A DNA stretch of 64,000 bases from Symsagittifera roscoffensis (GCF_963678635.1 NC_087063.1:15565006-15629005); one strand, 5' to 3'; shown: positions 1-12,945, counted from the stretch's first letter. Notes: generated by a model not told the origin, from the sequence alone. Program-made: numbers and translations.

Positions 1-1071
1 TCGCCAAAAAATACGATTCTTCAGAAAGACGGCCTCAGAAAAAGCGGCAAGGAACTCACGAAATCGTTAAAAGGAAAAATAGTGACCGAGACAGGGTCGA
101 CAGTGAACACAGCCGGAGGCTCGATCTACCGGTAATTGCATTTTGCAGAAGCAATGATCCATCTGCAACCAGAACAGACGCTAGGTTCGAGTAAGGACCC
201 ATCAGCGGAGAAACGGAAAAAACTCCATAGATCAGTTCACCTGAGAAGCTGGAGGAGAGCGACTGGGACGAGGAACTGCAACGGCAGGCGAAGCAGGTTG
301 TTTCGTCGTTCCCCGAGAAACGATTCAGACAAAGCCAACAAATTTTTATCTATTATCAACCATAAAGAAGCTGGGGGTACTTAAACTCGCGTTCAAGTGG
401 GCCAAACCAAACAAAGGAGGACCGGGATCGTCAAGCGCACCGAAAAACAAAGAAGAGGTAGTTTTGAAAAAGGCTGAAAAGAAAAAGTAGACGGCGCAGG
501 ACGACAAAAATGAAAAAGCTGCATAGGGAGCCAGACAAACCGACACGAAAGAAAGGGGTACAGCTAAGAAAGCGCAATCCAGTTCAGCATACCCGGAAAC
601 AGCAGGAAGGGAAACTGAAGAAAGTGGATCTGTCCACTAAACCGGAAGACCTCTTGAGGAGAAAGAGATGAACGCGGGAGACGGAGATGAACAATCCGCG
701 AGAGAAAGAGATGAACGATTCGATCCCCTATCGGACGAATCCAGCATGGAAGACACCGGGGTCGAGAGGAGCTCCCGACAAACGAAGAGTAAAGAAGCCC
801 AACGTTTTGGTGACCCAGTCAATCATTCCATTGAAAAAATATTGCAAGAAAAATTTTCAGGGGCGCTTCTAAACGTTATAGCAGATTATTAACGTACTTC
901 AAGACACGGAATGACAGACCAATTAAAACGCGACTGGGGCTCCTGGAAAGACACCTATTCAGACGAAAGCTCGGATATGCCACTCTAGAAGAAGGAGTAA
1001 ACTGGAATCCCAGCTGGAAAATAGAACTGCATAAAGATGGAAAAAAAAACCAATTAAAGTTTTGCAATTGA
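1..1071 (+). pseudogene. Decayed charged-protein coding remnant, possibly retroelement-derived
   Basis: This stretch is less AT-rich and strongly purine-biased on the plus strand, unlike the DNA after 1,075. It holds overlapping open segments in all three plus frames rich in Lys, Arg, Glu and Ser. A segment around 668-860 (RFGDPVNHSIEKILQEKF) appears to continue, after a frame change near 865-875, into a segment starting RLLTYFKTRNDRP that ends at a TGA at 1,069-1,071. The frame changes and internal stops suggest a dead copy of a longer protein whose 5' part lies outside the window. I recognise no domain. A retroelement gag/ORF1-like origin is a guess from composition and decay only. Confidence 0.3.
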
Positions 1072-2929
1072 ATTGAAACAAACTGTTAAACATAGATTAA
1101 AAACTCCTATTGTTAATATGAAATTAATTTCATAAATGAAGAAAAGTTTTGTCACTCGAAGGGGTATGTCAATCTGCTACTGAAATAGCAATAACGTGAT
1201 GTAACCTTCACTGAACTGTCCCATTTATATTATATCATTGTCCAAGATCACTGTAACTTAAACCTTTGGTACACCGCTGAGTTGATTGGACTAACATAAA
1301 TCTCAGCGGTTCTCACAGAGAAAATTATTTTCATTCAAATAACCATTTGTTTTTTTGGAATTATAAATAAATTTTCCATAACGATAGCCTCGTATGATAT
1401 TACACTCTGGAATTACATTTTACCATACATTTCATAACAGAAAAGCTGTGAAAACACCAAAAGCAATTTTTTTATTGAGAATTTGTATGACATTTTTCCT
1501 TTTTCTATGAAATGTAAGACAGCCAATTTTTCCACTAAAAAGTATAAAAAATTGTTTTGAAATTTTGTGATTCATCCAATAACAAAATAACCAAGGATTT
1601 TTATCACAGCAAAATCAGAGTGTAAGTGACATTTACCGATGTTTATGTTAGCCATGTGTTTTAGTATTATCCTTTTCAGCCAGAAGTACAGATGATAACC
1701 GTAACTTTTTGTGTATGCTACAAAATTTTATTGGTTGAGAAAAAAATGCCTGATTTTGGAAAATTAAAGTTTCTCTTACCAAAAAAAAGTAATGGTAAAT
1801 ATAGTTTGCTTGTGATTTTTTTTGATTTTTTTTGGTAAAAAAACTCAATCTGGTTTACGTTATGGACACAAAACATTAAAATTTGAGTGCAAAATTTTTG
1901 TTCATAAATTGTATATTTAAGCACAGAAGCAAGTTTGCAATAGAAATCGCTAAAAAAAATTTTACCTGATATGTAACCAAAGAAATTCCAGGAAAAAGAT
2001 ATATCATACAAATTTCATATTTGAGTTTGAATGCTGAACCTTTTTCTTGTTCAAGTTTTTTGGTACCAATTTTGCTCTCATGTAATCATTGATGCCACTA
2101 AAATGTGTTACTAGTGTTGTTTTAGGTACAAAGGAATTCAAAAAATTTTTGATTTAAAAAATGCGCATCATACACTTTTTTAGAATTAATACGGTTTGAT
2201 AAACACTTTTCAATAGACTCCATAAGTGAAAAATAAGCTTTTTTCTTGTATGGACTTCTAACCGGGTACGTACCGGCTTAGACATTTTGAGAGAGCAAAT
2301 GCTTTTTTTCCGTTCTCTTCGTGTATCTCCACTTGACCTGTTACACAAACAGTCTACTGAATGCTTCCTCAATAATTATACAAATCAAAAATGTGATTTT
2401 TGCTTTGACTTGCAGATAATTGTTCTGATAAACTCATTAAATAGTTTCAGGGGTGAAATGGAACCCTAACTGAATTCACAGGGCACTGATTATTGGATCA
2501 TCTTTGCACTATTCTTGGTATTTCTGCATTTTCCTGCCACATTTCCGGCTCTCTCTGAACTGTACACAATGTCGACACCAAGGCTTCTCATGATACCCGA
2601 TGCCTTCTGAAAACTAGCTTCAGAGGAAAAAGATAAGTACTATCTTCAGATACCCAATCTTGTAAATGTCCTAATGACGTCACCGAATAGACTTGATTTT
2701 TGTTTGAAGTTTTTTAGCTGATTTCATTACAAGGGATCTCCCCAAAGACGTCACAATTTATTCTCACCGGGAGTCTTTCTGCATAGAAAAACTCTCAGTA
2801 ATCAGAAATCATAATGAGGCTGAGCTCAAATCAGTCACTTTCCGGAATGGCACTAACTCCTTGACAAGATAACTCCACAAATCAGTCAAGGAACTGTTTG
2901 AAAAGTTTTTGCGCCCATTTACGAAATAG

Positions 2930-3530
2930 AGCACAAGTTCAGGCCTGGATATCTTAACATTTGTCAAGTTCCCCCTGTTAAACCAAGACCTGGCTCGATA
3001 AGTGGCAGAAGACTAAATGAGATCAACAACCTTCTTGCAAACAAATTTAAGAAAAAGTCAAATCAAATTGTACTAATTTACGCCAATGATACAACACTGC
3101 TAAGTTTCCATTCAAAACCGATTTTCTCAACACAAATAAATGAATCCAGTTTCAACAGAAAACTCTCATATTTTCATTTACACCAATTAGTGATAACTGT
3201 AGACAAAATGCGGTTCATAATTTTTCCTGCGCCCTCAAAAAAGAAACTCAACTCATAGGAAATTGCAGGCTGCAAGAAAGAAAATACAAAGTTTGAATCC
3301 ATCAAGTTTCTCGGTGTAAACATAGATGCATGTTTAACGAATGAAAAAAACTAACAAAGTGAAAATGTTACAGAAGATAGCTAATGCAATTCAAACAACC
3401 AATTGAATAATAGACGAAAATTCTCTACAAACAAGAATCTTTTTACTCAATAGCCTTGTTTTAAGCCATTTTTTATTATCCATGCATGCTTTTGAATGGT
3501 TGTATTGAAGAAAATCTAGTCAAGCTGGAA
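2930..3530 (+). pseudogene. Non-LTR retrotransposon (LINE) reverse-transcriptase remnant
   Basis: Around 3,066-3,100 the plus strand reads IVLIYANDTTLL, a degenerate form of the YADD active-site box of LINE reverse transcriptases. It is followed in the same frame by LHQLVITVDKMRFIIF, the usual N-K-L-x-L-N-x-x-K-T-x-x-M segment. At about 3,296-3,345 KFLGVNIDACLTNEK matches the family's FLGV-x-ID-x-x-L block. Stops and frame changes break the ORF, so this is a dead fragment. Weaker similarity to the downstream region (LEKLQKRALRII-like) continues to roughly 3,560. The clade (CR1, L2 or Jockey-like) cannot be settled by eye. Confidence 0.72.
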
Positions 3531-6500
3531 AAACAAAAAACATGGGATATACGGATTGTCATGAAAATAAACATGAGAGATTCTGTCACACATGAGGGGG
3601 AAAACAAAGAATTTCCCCTGCTATAGATATAAGCAAATACAGATCTACACAATATCCTCAAAAATTAAGCCAAAACAGAATTAGAGCATATTTAGCTGCT
3701 TGCAGTTTTCAATTTTCCTGCCAGGATTGTGTAAAGTCGAACGACTTTGCAGGTCTTCCTATTTACATCAATAAAAAATTTTAACCTGGTAATTCACAAA
3801 ATCATCTGCATGAAGAAAACCTGTGCGCTATCATAAAAGTTAAATAAATAATGCAAGCTAGAGAATAAAGTGTAATGCATATTGCATAACGAGGATAGAC
3901 TCTACCAACACCCAATTTTCCGCATTAATTCTTATATTCAGTGACTGACGAAACGTTCTTTTTTTATTCGTGTATTTAAAAATAAGGTACACTTGTTCCA
4001 TCCACAATCCGTTTTGTAACTGCAAAAACTCATGCAACAATATAGTGTTTTTCTCAAACAAAAACTTGCAAGTTTAATGTGTTTGGTTCTTTTTCTCCAA
4101 GCAAAATACGACATTTTGACTAGCAATTTTCGAAGATTTTTTTCTACGGCCTGAAAGAAGTTTGTATTGAAACGTTTTGGAAAACTAAAATTTGAAATAG
4201 CGTATTTAATCACAAGTTCAATAATTGTGATTTTATCTCCAGACAGAACAGTTTTTTTGCTCGGATTTCTCATACGTTTTCGAAATTGAAAATTGAGAAA
4301 TACGTTTTCGAAAGTCTTGGAATCAAGTTTTAAAAAAATATTCTGTGATTTGTTTAACAAAAATGCGGTGGTTTTCACGTTATGTAGCTGCCCAATTTGA
4401 GAAAGTTAATACGAGGTTCTATTTAGTTGTCTACAAAACTGGTCTCTGTTTTGAAGAAAACTATAAAAACCGGGAGGTCTCGACGCGTATTGGTCAAACT
4501 TGATTTAAATTAGGCAAATTTTAATGAGAGCAAAAGTTCTAAACTGTTTTAGAATTTCAACAGAAATTGATTTTACGCAATTTTTTTTACCTATATTGGA
4601 GCAAAATTTCTCCGCAGAAAAGAAAGTGATGAAATTTAAATAATGATATACCAAAACGCAAACAGATGCCTCAATTCTATGACGGATTGAATCTCCGATT
4701 CTGCGTTAATAGCGCAAACTATGTCGCGCGTTATTGCTCCCAAATTGCCAAAATTGTCAATCAATAAACCTCCATAACCTTTCAAACACTGATCACAGAT
4801 GAATTATTATTTTTTAGATTTGTGCTGAAGACTATAATACCTTTTGAATAATGTAAAAAATTTCATCCAAAATTGCTCAAAATGTTTCAGAAAAATTGCT
4901 CTAAAAAACCGCCCGAGTTTAAATATTTCTTTAATTTCTTCGAAATATGGAACAAAAAACAAAAACTAATTGTTTGTCTGGTAAATTTTTGAGCAAATTT
5001 ATGTTTTTCTTTTAAAACCAAATTTTAGAAAATTTTTGTTTTAAATCATAACCCATTTGTATGTGCAATCGGTTAACATAATTCTTTTTATATGTATTGG
5101 CGATAAAAATAGGGGATTGACGATCGAAATATAATTTTTTAGAAAAAAATTTTGTTGCCATCGATAAAGAAATTGACTCTTGGCTTCAAATTTAAAAACA
5201 TTCTGTCTACGATCCTTTTGCGACAAAATTTGTGGGTTAGAAATTTTTCAAACTGGCCATAATCTTGAATTAACTTATACACATTTTGATTTAGTCGACT
5301 CGAAATATCTAAGGACAGCAAAGTATCCCGCATTCAAGATCATTAGGCAAGCTCATTAGTTCTACTCAGCGCATAAACCTACTATTTGATATTGACAGTT
5401 TGGGGAAAGCAATAAAAAACAATGTTTAAAATTATGAAATTTATACTTCGTCAATATAATTTCTTCACCAAAAACTATTTCAAACCATTTGATGGCAGGC
5501 AAAGATCAGTTTTTCGTACGTGTAATATATCTGACTTAATTTTAAAATCTTCAGGTTAAAAAACTTTGTGCTAGATCATTTACGGATGAAAGTCACTTTT
5601 CCCATTTTATGGGTCTGATTTTTTCACCTTGGTACCTAAAAATAACCACCTAAATCAACGGTAACGCCTGCGCAGATTTTGAAAACACTTATATGCCCGA
5701 GTTTTTTTAATAACATGCGATGCAAATTAATGAATCCAGCAAAATAATTCAGAACTAAATTAAGACAAGGTAATTTGACTGAACATTGCATTTAAAAAAC
5801 GCAAATTATGCGGTTTATTAATAGACGTAGAGAGCCATAGAAAAACATGGAAAACTTAAATATCGAGGATATTAAACGTAACGATAGAAAAATTATAGCT
5901 TGAAGAAACATAATGAAAAAACAAGGTTGGAAAACGAGGTTTCTCGTATCAGGGTAAAGCCCTTGAATGTTTTGGCTACCTTGTAGGTAAATGCAGTAAG
6001 TTTCGAAAAAAGTTGGTTGAAATTTTGTGGTTAAATCACCGACAAACTGTGTCAAAAACAACTTGATATGCTTCGCGCATCTACTGAAAAAAAGTTTAAT
6101 ACCGTTAAGTAGCCTCTATTTATTGTTTCGACTTTCGATACGAAAGTAACGGAATACTTGTGCTCGGGGTGGGGTTTTTTTTCTTCAGACAAATTTCGAC
6201 TTTTTAACTAGCCATTTTGACCGAATGTTTTTTTTATATCATTCGAAAGATATTGTTGTCCTGAGCCTAAATTTGAAAAGATATTTCACCTGTGAACATT
6301 TTTGTAAAGTTATGGGGGTTTAAAGGTTGCTATTTTGGCCAATTTGAGAAAACTAACACGCGATATTATTCGCACTATTAACGCGTAAGCTGAGAGTTAA
6401 TCCGTCTTAGAAATCGTTCCAAATTGGTTAAAAGAAACTTATTCGCCTTGAGTGATTTGTTACATGGAGCGAAATCTATCCTTTTGTACTTTATATGGCG

Positions 6501-6640
6501 TGTGGGGGGATGTTTTTTTATTAAAAAAATTCAATTTTTAGAATTTTTCTTCATTTTGATTTATTTCGTTTAATTTTTATTGCTATACTGCTCATTAAAC
6601 CTAAAAAGGCAGTCGGAATATTCAGGGCTTCGCCTTGAAA
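3531..6640. other. Intergenic AT-rich DNA with old repeat fragments
   Basis: No supported gene. 4,855-5,035 is a diverged copy of the part of the 3.9-kb unit at about 7,330-7,490 (shared CTTCGAAATATGGAAC core). 6,158-6,320 is a diverged copy of DNA found again at 39,348-39,490 inside a DCAF6 intron (shared CTTCAGAC, TTTAACTAGC and AAAGATATTG blocks). Confidence 0.5.
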
Positions 6641-6649
6641 CGAGAAATT

Positions 6650-6744
6650 TAGTTTAATTTGAGAAACATTGAGAAACTCGGTTAATTTGAGAAACTTGAG
6701 AATTTGAGAAACTCGGTTAGTTCAACCAGAAAGGTTGAACTAAC
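6650..6744. repeat. Short GAGAAACTCGGTTA tandem repeats ending in a 12-bp hairpin
   Basis: Several imperfect copies of AATTTGAGAAACTCGGTTA run from about 6,650 to 6,720. They end in a perfect inverted repeat at 6,716-6,744: GTTAGTTCAACC, a 5-base AGAAA loop, then GGTTGAACTAAC. Confidence 0.7.
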
Positions 6745-6890
6745 AGCACTTGCTGCGCTTTAAGATAAAACTGGAAATTCTCTCATATTGGTCGAGTTTC
6801 CTATTAATAAACTCCCATAGTTTTCTTCAAAAACCGCAGATAAAAAAAATACTTCTTAGTTTTTATCTCAAGCAAACAATTTTTTTCTTT

Positions 6891-7842
6891 CAGAATAAAT
6901 ATCGGTAAAAGTGTCAACTAAAAACACAAAATCGAGCAGAATAAAGATAAGTGTTCTCGCTAGAATTCAAGTCGCAATTAATAAATTTTCTGGTGAACGA
7001 AGAACAGTGTGGTAAAAGGTCCAAAACTGAAAGATCGAAACAAAGTTCACAAATTGTTCAGACGCTGTTTCAAAATTGATTTATAAATGTTTTCATTTTG
7101 CGTATTTTCTGACATTGAATTCTGCTTTTAATTACAGAAAATTACAGTTCGTTATTCTTAGTTGACTTGTAATTTCCGATAGTTACGGTTAATTTACGTA
7201 TGAAATGCCATGTTGTCAATCAGCCAGCTACCCGAAACCGATCTACCTCAGAACCGAAACGAGGCAGAAATAAAAAGCCATTCCAAGCATACACGAAATC
7301 AGAACGAAAACAAGATATCTATAAATTTTCCTCCAAAAATGCTCAAAATGTTTCTGAAAAATGCTCCAAAAAACCACCCGAGCTTAAATAAATCTTTATT
7401 TTCTTCGAAATATGGAACAAAAAACAAAAACGAATTGTTTGTCTGGTCAATTTTTGAGCAAATTTATGTTTCTCTTTTAAAATCAAATTGGTCTGGTCAA
7501 TATCTCAAGCAAACATTTTTTTCTTCCAGAATAAACATCGGTAAAAGTGTCAACTAAAAAATCAAAATCGAGCAGAATAAAGAAAATTGTTCTCGCTAGA
7601 ATTCATAGCGAGAAAAACCAAGGTCGCAACTAATAATTTTTCTGGTGAACGAAGAACAGTGTGGTAAAAGGTCCAAAACTGAAAGATCGAAACAAAGTTT
7701 GCAAATTGTTCAGACACTGTTTTAAAATTGATTTATCAATCTTTTCATTTTGCGTATTTTCTGACATTCAATTCTGCTTTTAAATACCAAAATTTATGGC
7801 AGTTCGTTATTCTTTGTTGACTTGTAATTTCCGATAGTCCGA
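6891..7842. repeat. Internal about 300-bp direct repeat pair within the 3.9-kb unit
   Basis: 6,891-7,196 and 7,529-7,842 are diverged copies of one sequence. They share CAGAATAAA, TCGGTAAAAGTGTCAACTAA, TGGTGAACGAAGAACAGTG and GTTGACTTGTAATTTCCGAT blocks. The second unit repeats the pair at 10,793 and 11,432, so four copies exist in 5 kb. Confidence 0.9.
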
Positions 7843-9041
7843 TAATCAGAACGAAAACAAGACTGCTTCTATCATAGTAAAACCCCAAAAAAATAAAAGT
7901 TCCTCTGAAGTGCTGGGATACATTTTGGCTTAAGAAAAAGGCATAGCATATATGGTAACCGCGGATATGAGACAACACTATTTTTTAAGGTAAACTAGAC
8001 TGACTGGTTGTACCAAGGTAAAACCTATTTCTAAATTGCCTCCTTTCTAACGGATGAAACTTTGGAAAACTTATTGACTTGTTTTTTAAATTTTTTAAAA
8101 GATTGTGGCCCCAGACGTGAATTAAATACTGCTGATGTACTTAGCGTCTAGTCTTTTAAACCGATTGGCTTACCTCAAGTCAATTTCGAATCATTTATGT
8201 TCTAGTAATAGCACAAAATTCGTTGAACATTTTTATCCCAATTTGGCAGTTGTCAAATCCCCGTTACTTCGCAAAAACTGATCACAATGTTTCAGTTTGA
8301 GCTCAGGGCATCAACATTTTTTCGATGATATACAGAAAAATTATTTGGAAAGCAGAAACTTCTCAGAACAAAAAAACCAACAACAAGCAACACTTTTCGG
8401 TCACTTTCTTCGAAAGTAGGAACAAAAATACGACAAATTTTTCAAGATTTTACCAGGTTTAGGGTTCACTAAGTTTTACAAGTAGTTTCAAAACAGGTTT
8501 CTTAAGATTAATTTTTCGGTAATTGAAGCCATTCTTTTGCATAGGCAGCATAAACTTGCCGAGTTCTTATGATTTATTTCATTAAATTGAAAAGTTTTTT
8601 TTCACTTGTTTTTGCGGTTTGTCGAGTTTTCCTTGCTTCTTGTGTCGAACAAGTAATCTTAGAGCTGAATTCAAATCAATGAATAAAATGAATTAAAACT
8701 AATTTTCAAACTTGTTTTTTTGTCAATTTCGGTTATCTTTGGACAAAAATTACTAAGTAGACAAAAAATATTTGGAGTTAAACCAGTATTTTTAGAGAGA
8801 TACTCATTTTGCAAAATTTGAAACCAAAATTACACCCTTAAAGCGGGTTTATTCATTTGGTTTGAAATTAAAGAGGGAAACAGAGTGAAATGTAGTTATT
8901 TTTACCGCAATTAACCCTGTTTCGCCTCTGTAGGTCAACCTTTCGTTGAGTACTTCAATCAATTATTGCAATTTTAAAATGGTTAACGGATAACTATTTT
9001 TCCCAATTTCCAAAAAAATTCAGGCTCGAATTTTTTTTCAG

Positions 9042-9231
9042 CTCAGATCTGCGAACGTGTCTAGCCTCGTTATTTTCGAGAGTGGGGAGTTTGGAGGTAT
9101 TGACTGTGGCAGCCTTGCCGGCTACTGTGAGTTCGACTTTCAGGAGGGTTTAGACGACGGCGACTATTTGCTGCATTTGGAGATCGAAATTGACGATATT
9201 GGCACAATTAGATTACAACACTTCTTCAAAG
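9042..9231 (+). CDS. Candidate orphan internal exon (copy 1)
   Basis: A 190-base open segment is framed by a strong acceptor (TTTTTTTTCAG before 9,042) and a canonical donor (CAAAG/GTGAAC after 9,231). Its base composition is far more balanced than the surroundings, and codon usage looks coding in one frame. The frame starts in phase 0 with LRSANVSSLVIFESGEF, contains DDGDYLLHLEIEIDDIG, and ends in phase 1. I recognise no family. Two spaced cysteines and alternating hydrophobic residues suggest a beta-rich domain. No partner exons could be linked with confidence. The plus-strand membrane-protein gene downstream (15.9-19.9 kb) is a possible host but lies across the assembly gap. An identical copy is at 12,946-13,135. 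Confidence 0.5.
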
Positions 9232-9253
9232 GTGAACAAAAGACAATAACAAG

Positions 9254-9560
9254 CGGGGGCGGATTTAGGGGGGGGGGGGCAAAGGGTCTTTCTTTGAACT
9301 ATTTTGAGATTTTCTTTTTGCCTGAAGGACCTCAAAATTCTTCTAAAGGAGCCTTGGGCGCCTGTATATACTAATTTTCAGGGGGAGCGCGCGCCGAAAA
9401 AACGCAATTTCGAATTTTCAAAAACGCTTTTTTCGGCCTGTTTTTTTCAAAAACAGAAAAACAGGCGCAGAAAGTTTGGCCAAAACAGAGTCTTTTTACT
9501 ACTTACTACTTATGAAGAGCTGGGACAATCAATTTGATCAACTAACTAGATCCGCCCCTG
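9254..9560. mobile_element. hAT-like MITE with 8-bp target-site duplication (copy 1)
   Basis: A 307-bp non-coding element bounded by inverted termini, CGGGGGCGGATTTAG on the left and the complement of CAGGGGCGGATCTAG on the right. ATAACAAG is repeated directly at 9,246-9,253 and 9,561-9,568. An 8-bp target duplication with CAGGGGCGG termini is typical of hAT-superfamily miniature elements. It sits 22 bp downstream of the candidate exon donor. Confidence 0.88.
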
Positions 9561-9889
9561 ATAACAAGTAACACAATTATACAATTTCGAATCCTTTTTT
9601 CTACGTTATATACTGCTGGTTGGCTTAGCTAATTGTTAGCTAAATGTTGTTCCACGTGTTAGACTCAGCCATAAAAAACAGTGTCAACAAAGTATAATAT
9701 CTTCATACGCAAATATTGGGTGATAGTACAGTCAGCTCATAAAATTGCTGCCGTAGACAAAGTTTTCTTAATTTCCCTTTTCGAAAAGCCATATCAAAGT
9801 AACAGGATCTGTATTTTTTGTCTAAGATGACAACTTCTGACATTTTTGCTCCTTTGACATTATTCAGCCTCAGTTTTTTTTTAAGTAAG

Positions 9890-10790
9890 AGTCGATGAGC
9901 GTAGCTCAGCCTCTTATATAGGTCGTGATGTTTTTTCCAAGAAAAGTCTTAAAGTTTTTTTAGGTTCAATTTTACTTTTTTGTTGTTTAATTTTAATTTT
10001 TTATTTTCATTTCATATTTTGTTAAAAGAAAGGCAAGCTTCAAAGTGAAACAGCGAAAGTGTAAAGGTCACGCAAAATGACTTCTAGTTTCGAAAATGGA
10101 ACTATCTATCAGATTTCACAGCGAAATTAAATTTTGACCTATTGATCTATTGGTTTAATTTTGTCAAAAAGTGTCAATCATAACTGTTCTGGAAATTCAA
10201 ATAGCTATAAGACCATCCTATTTTTCTTGGAAACTCGAAAGTTGAAATACGGACTTGTTCATAAAGCAAGTCCGTATTTTGCTACGAGACCAAACTCTGC
10301 ACTGATTATGCTCACAATTTGGTGTCTGTAGGTCAGTGGAATCCAGAAACACGTCTTTTAACTTGTTTCAAAATGTAAACGGAATCCACTCAGAACTTTT
10401 CCGTGGATTCTGCACACAAATACCTGTAACGTATGTTTTGTCGGTACTTTAGTTTTTTTTGCTGATTCTGCAAAGCGCTCATCTAGCTAGTTCCGGATTC
10501 TACAAATGTAAGCTATTTCTGCAAAGGTAAATGATTTCGGCAAATTTATGCTGACTCCACTTACAATTTGCGGATTAGCGGAAGATTTTTGTGTGGAAGA
10601 CAATTTGCGGAAAATTTTTGTGTGGAATCTACAAACTAATTCGGATTCCGCAAAGTTTGATAGGGATTCCGAAAATTCTGTTGCCGATTCCGCAAAATAG
10701 CTTTTTAAGGAGCAATTTTGAGCGCTACGGTGTTTTAGCTAGTTGCACGTGGAATCTAAAACAGCAAAAAAGATCAAAAGAAAAATGCAC
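9890..10790. repeat. GGAATCC/GCGGAATCCGC-rich repeat element (copy 1)
   Basis: Many spaced copies of motifs such as GGATTCCGCAAA, TTTGCGGAT and GTGGAATC. The same element occurs in opposite orientation at 61,620-62,740, where complements of TATAGGTCGTGATG and of the stretch around ATTATGCTCACAATTTGGTG can be seen. It also contains a 13-bp inverted repeat (10,245-10,279). No coding capacity is visible. Confidence 0.75.
10245..10279. repeat. 13-bp perfect inverted repeat (hairpin)
   Basis: AAATACGGACTTG (10,245-10,257), a 9-base spacer, then CAAGTCCGTATTT (10,267-10,279). The copy in the second tandem unit is at 14,149-14,183. Confidence 0.9.
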
Positions 10791-12945
10791 TTCAGAATAA
10801 ATATCGGTAAAAGTGTCAACTAAAAACACAAAATCGAGCAGAATAAAGATAAGTGTTCTCGCTAGAATTCAAGTCGCAATTAATAAATTTTCTGGTGAAC
10901 GAAGAACAGTGTGGTAAAAGGTCCAAAACTGAAAGATCGAAACAAAGTTCACAAATTGTTCAGACGCTGTTTCAAAATTGATTTATAAATGTTTTCATTT
11001 TGCGTATTTTCTGACATTGAATTCTGCTTTTAATTACAGAAAATTACAGTTCGTTATTCTTAGTTGACTTGTAATTTCCGATAGTTACGGTTAATTTACG
11101 TATGAAATGCCATGTTGTCAATCAGCCAGCTACCCGAAACCGATCTACCTCAGAACCGAAACGAGGCAGAAATAAAAAGCCATTCCAAGCATACACGAAA
11201 TCAGAACGAAAACAAGATATCTATAAATTTTCCTCCAAAAATGCTCAAAATGTTTCTGAAAAAATGCTCCAAAAAACCACCCGAGCTTAAATAAATCTTT
11301 ATTTTCTTCGAAATATGGAACAAAAAACAAAAACGAATTGTTTGTCTGGTCAATTTTTGAGCAAATTTATGTTTCTCTTTTAAAATCAAATTGGTCTGGT
11401 CAATATCTCAAGCAAACATTTTTTTCTTCCAGAATAAACATCGGTAAAAGTGTCAACTAAAAAATCAAAATCGAGCAGAATAAAGAAAATTGTTCTCGCT
11501 AGAATTCATAGCGAGAAAAACCAAGGTCGCAACTAATAATTTTTCTGGTGAACGAAGAACAGTGTGGTAAAAGGTCCAAAACTGAAAGATCGAAACAAAG
11601 TTTGCAAATTGTTCAGACACTGTTTTAAAATTGATTTATCAATCTTTTCATTTTGCGTATTTTCTGACATTCAATTCTGCTTTTAAATACCAAAATTTAT
11701 GGCAGTTCGTTATTCTTTGTTGACTTGTAATTTCCGATAGTCCGATAATCAGAACGAAAACAAGACTGCTTCTATCATAGTAAAACCCCAAAAAAATAAA
11801 AGTTCCTCTGAAGTGCTGGGATACATTTTGGCTTAAGAAAAAGGCATAGCATATATGGTAACCGCGGATATGAGACAACACTATTTTTTAAGGTAAACTA
11901 GACTGACTGGTTGTACCAAGGTAAAACCTATTTCTAAATTGCCTCCTTTCTAACGGATGAAACTTTGGAAAACTTATTGACTTGTTTTTTAAATTTTTTA
12001 AAAGATTGTGGCCCCAGACGTGAATTAAATACTGCTGATGTACTTAGCGTCTAGTCTTTTAAACCGATTGGCTTACCTCAAGTCAATTTCGAATCATTTA
12101 TGTTCTAGTAATAGCACAAAATTCGTTGAACATTTTTATCCCAATTTGGCAGTTGTCAAATCCCCGTTACTTCGCAAAAACTGATCACAATGTTTCAGTT
12201 TGAGCTCAGGGCATCAACATTTTTTCGATGATATACAGAAAAATTATTTGGAAAGCAGAAACTTCTCAGAACAAAAAAACCAACAACAAGCAACACTTTT
12301 CGGTCACTTTCTTCGAAAGTAGGAACAAAAATACGACAAATTTTTCAAGATTTTACCAGGTTTAGGGTTCACTAAGTTTTACAAGTAGTTTCAAAACAGG
12401 TTTCTTAAGATTAATTTTTCGGTAATTGAAGCCATTCTTTTGCATAGGCAGCATAAACTTGCCGAGTTCTTATGATTTATTTCATTAAATTGAAAAGTTT
12501 TTTTTCACTTGTTTTTGCGGTTTGTCGAGTTTTCCTTGCTTCTTGTGTCGAACAAGTAATCTTAGAGCTGAATTCAAATCAATGAATAAAATGAATTAAA
12601 ACTAATTTTCAAACTTGTTTTTTTTGTCAATTTCGGTTATCTTTGGACAAAAATTACTAAGTAGACAAAAAATATTTGGAGTTAAACCAGTATTTTTAGA
12701 GAGATACTCATTTTGCAAAATTTGAAACCAAAATTACACCCTTAAAGCGGGTTTATTCATTTGGTTTGAAATTAAAGAGGGAAACAGAGTGAAATGTAGT
12801 TATTTTTACCGCAATTAACCCTGTTTCGCCTCTGTAGGTCAACCTTTCGTTGAGTACTTCAATCAATTATTGCAATTTTAAAATGGTTAACGGATAACTA
12901 TTTTTCCCAATTTCCAAAAAAATTCAGGCTCGAATTTTTTTTCAG

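Larger units (their letters stand above)
6889..10790. repeat. 3.9-kb tandem duplication, unit 1
   Basis: Unit 1 of a direct tandem repeat whose second unit follows immediately at 10,791-14,694. Alignment by eye shows only a handful of differences: single-base changes in homopolymer runs near 7,365 and 8,716, and a few substitutions such as those near 10,350 and 10,600. The unit holds a candidate exon (9,042-9,231), a hAT-like MITE (9,254-9,560), a GGAATCC-rich element (about 9,890-10,790) and an internal 300-bp direct repeat. The similarity implies a very recent duplication or an assembly artefact. Confidence 0.95.

Noticed and set aside
3938-4378. A 146-codon minus-strand ORF
   Set aside because: AT-biased codons, no splice or start context and no recognisable domain. 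Expected by chance in such AT-rich DNA.
9057-9374. A continuous 105-codon ORF
   Set aside because: It begins at GTG and reads through a canonical donor into the hAT-like MITE. Only 9,042-9,231 looks coding.
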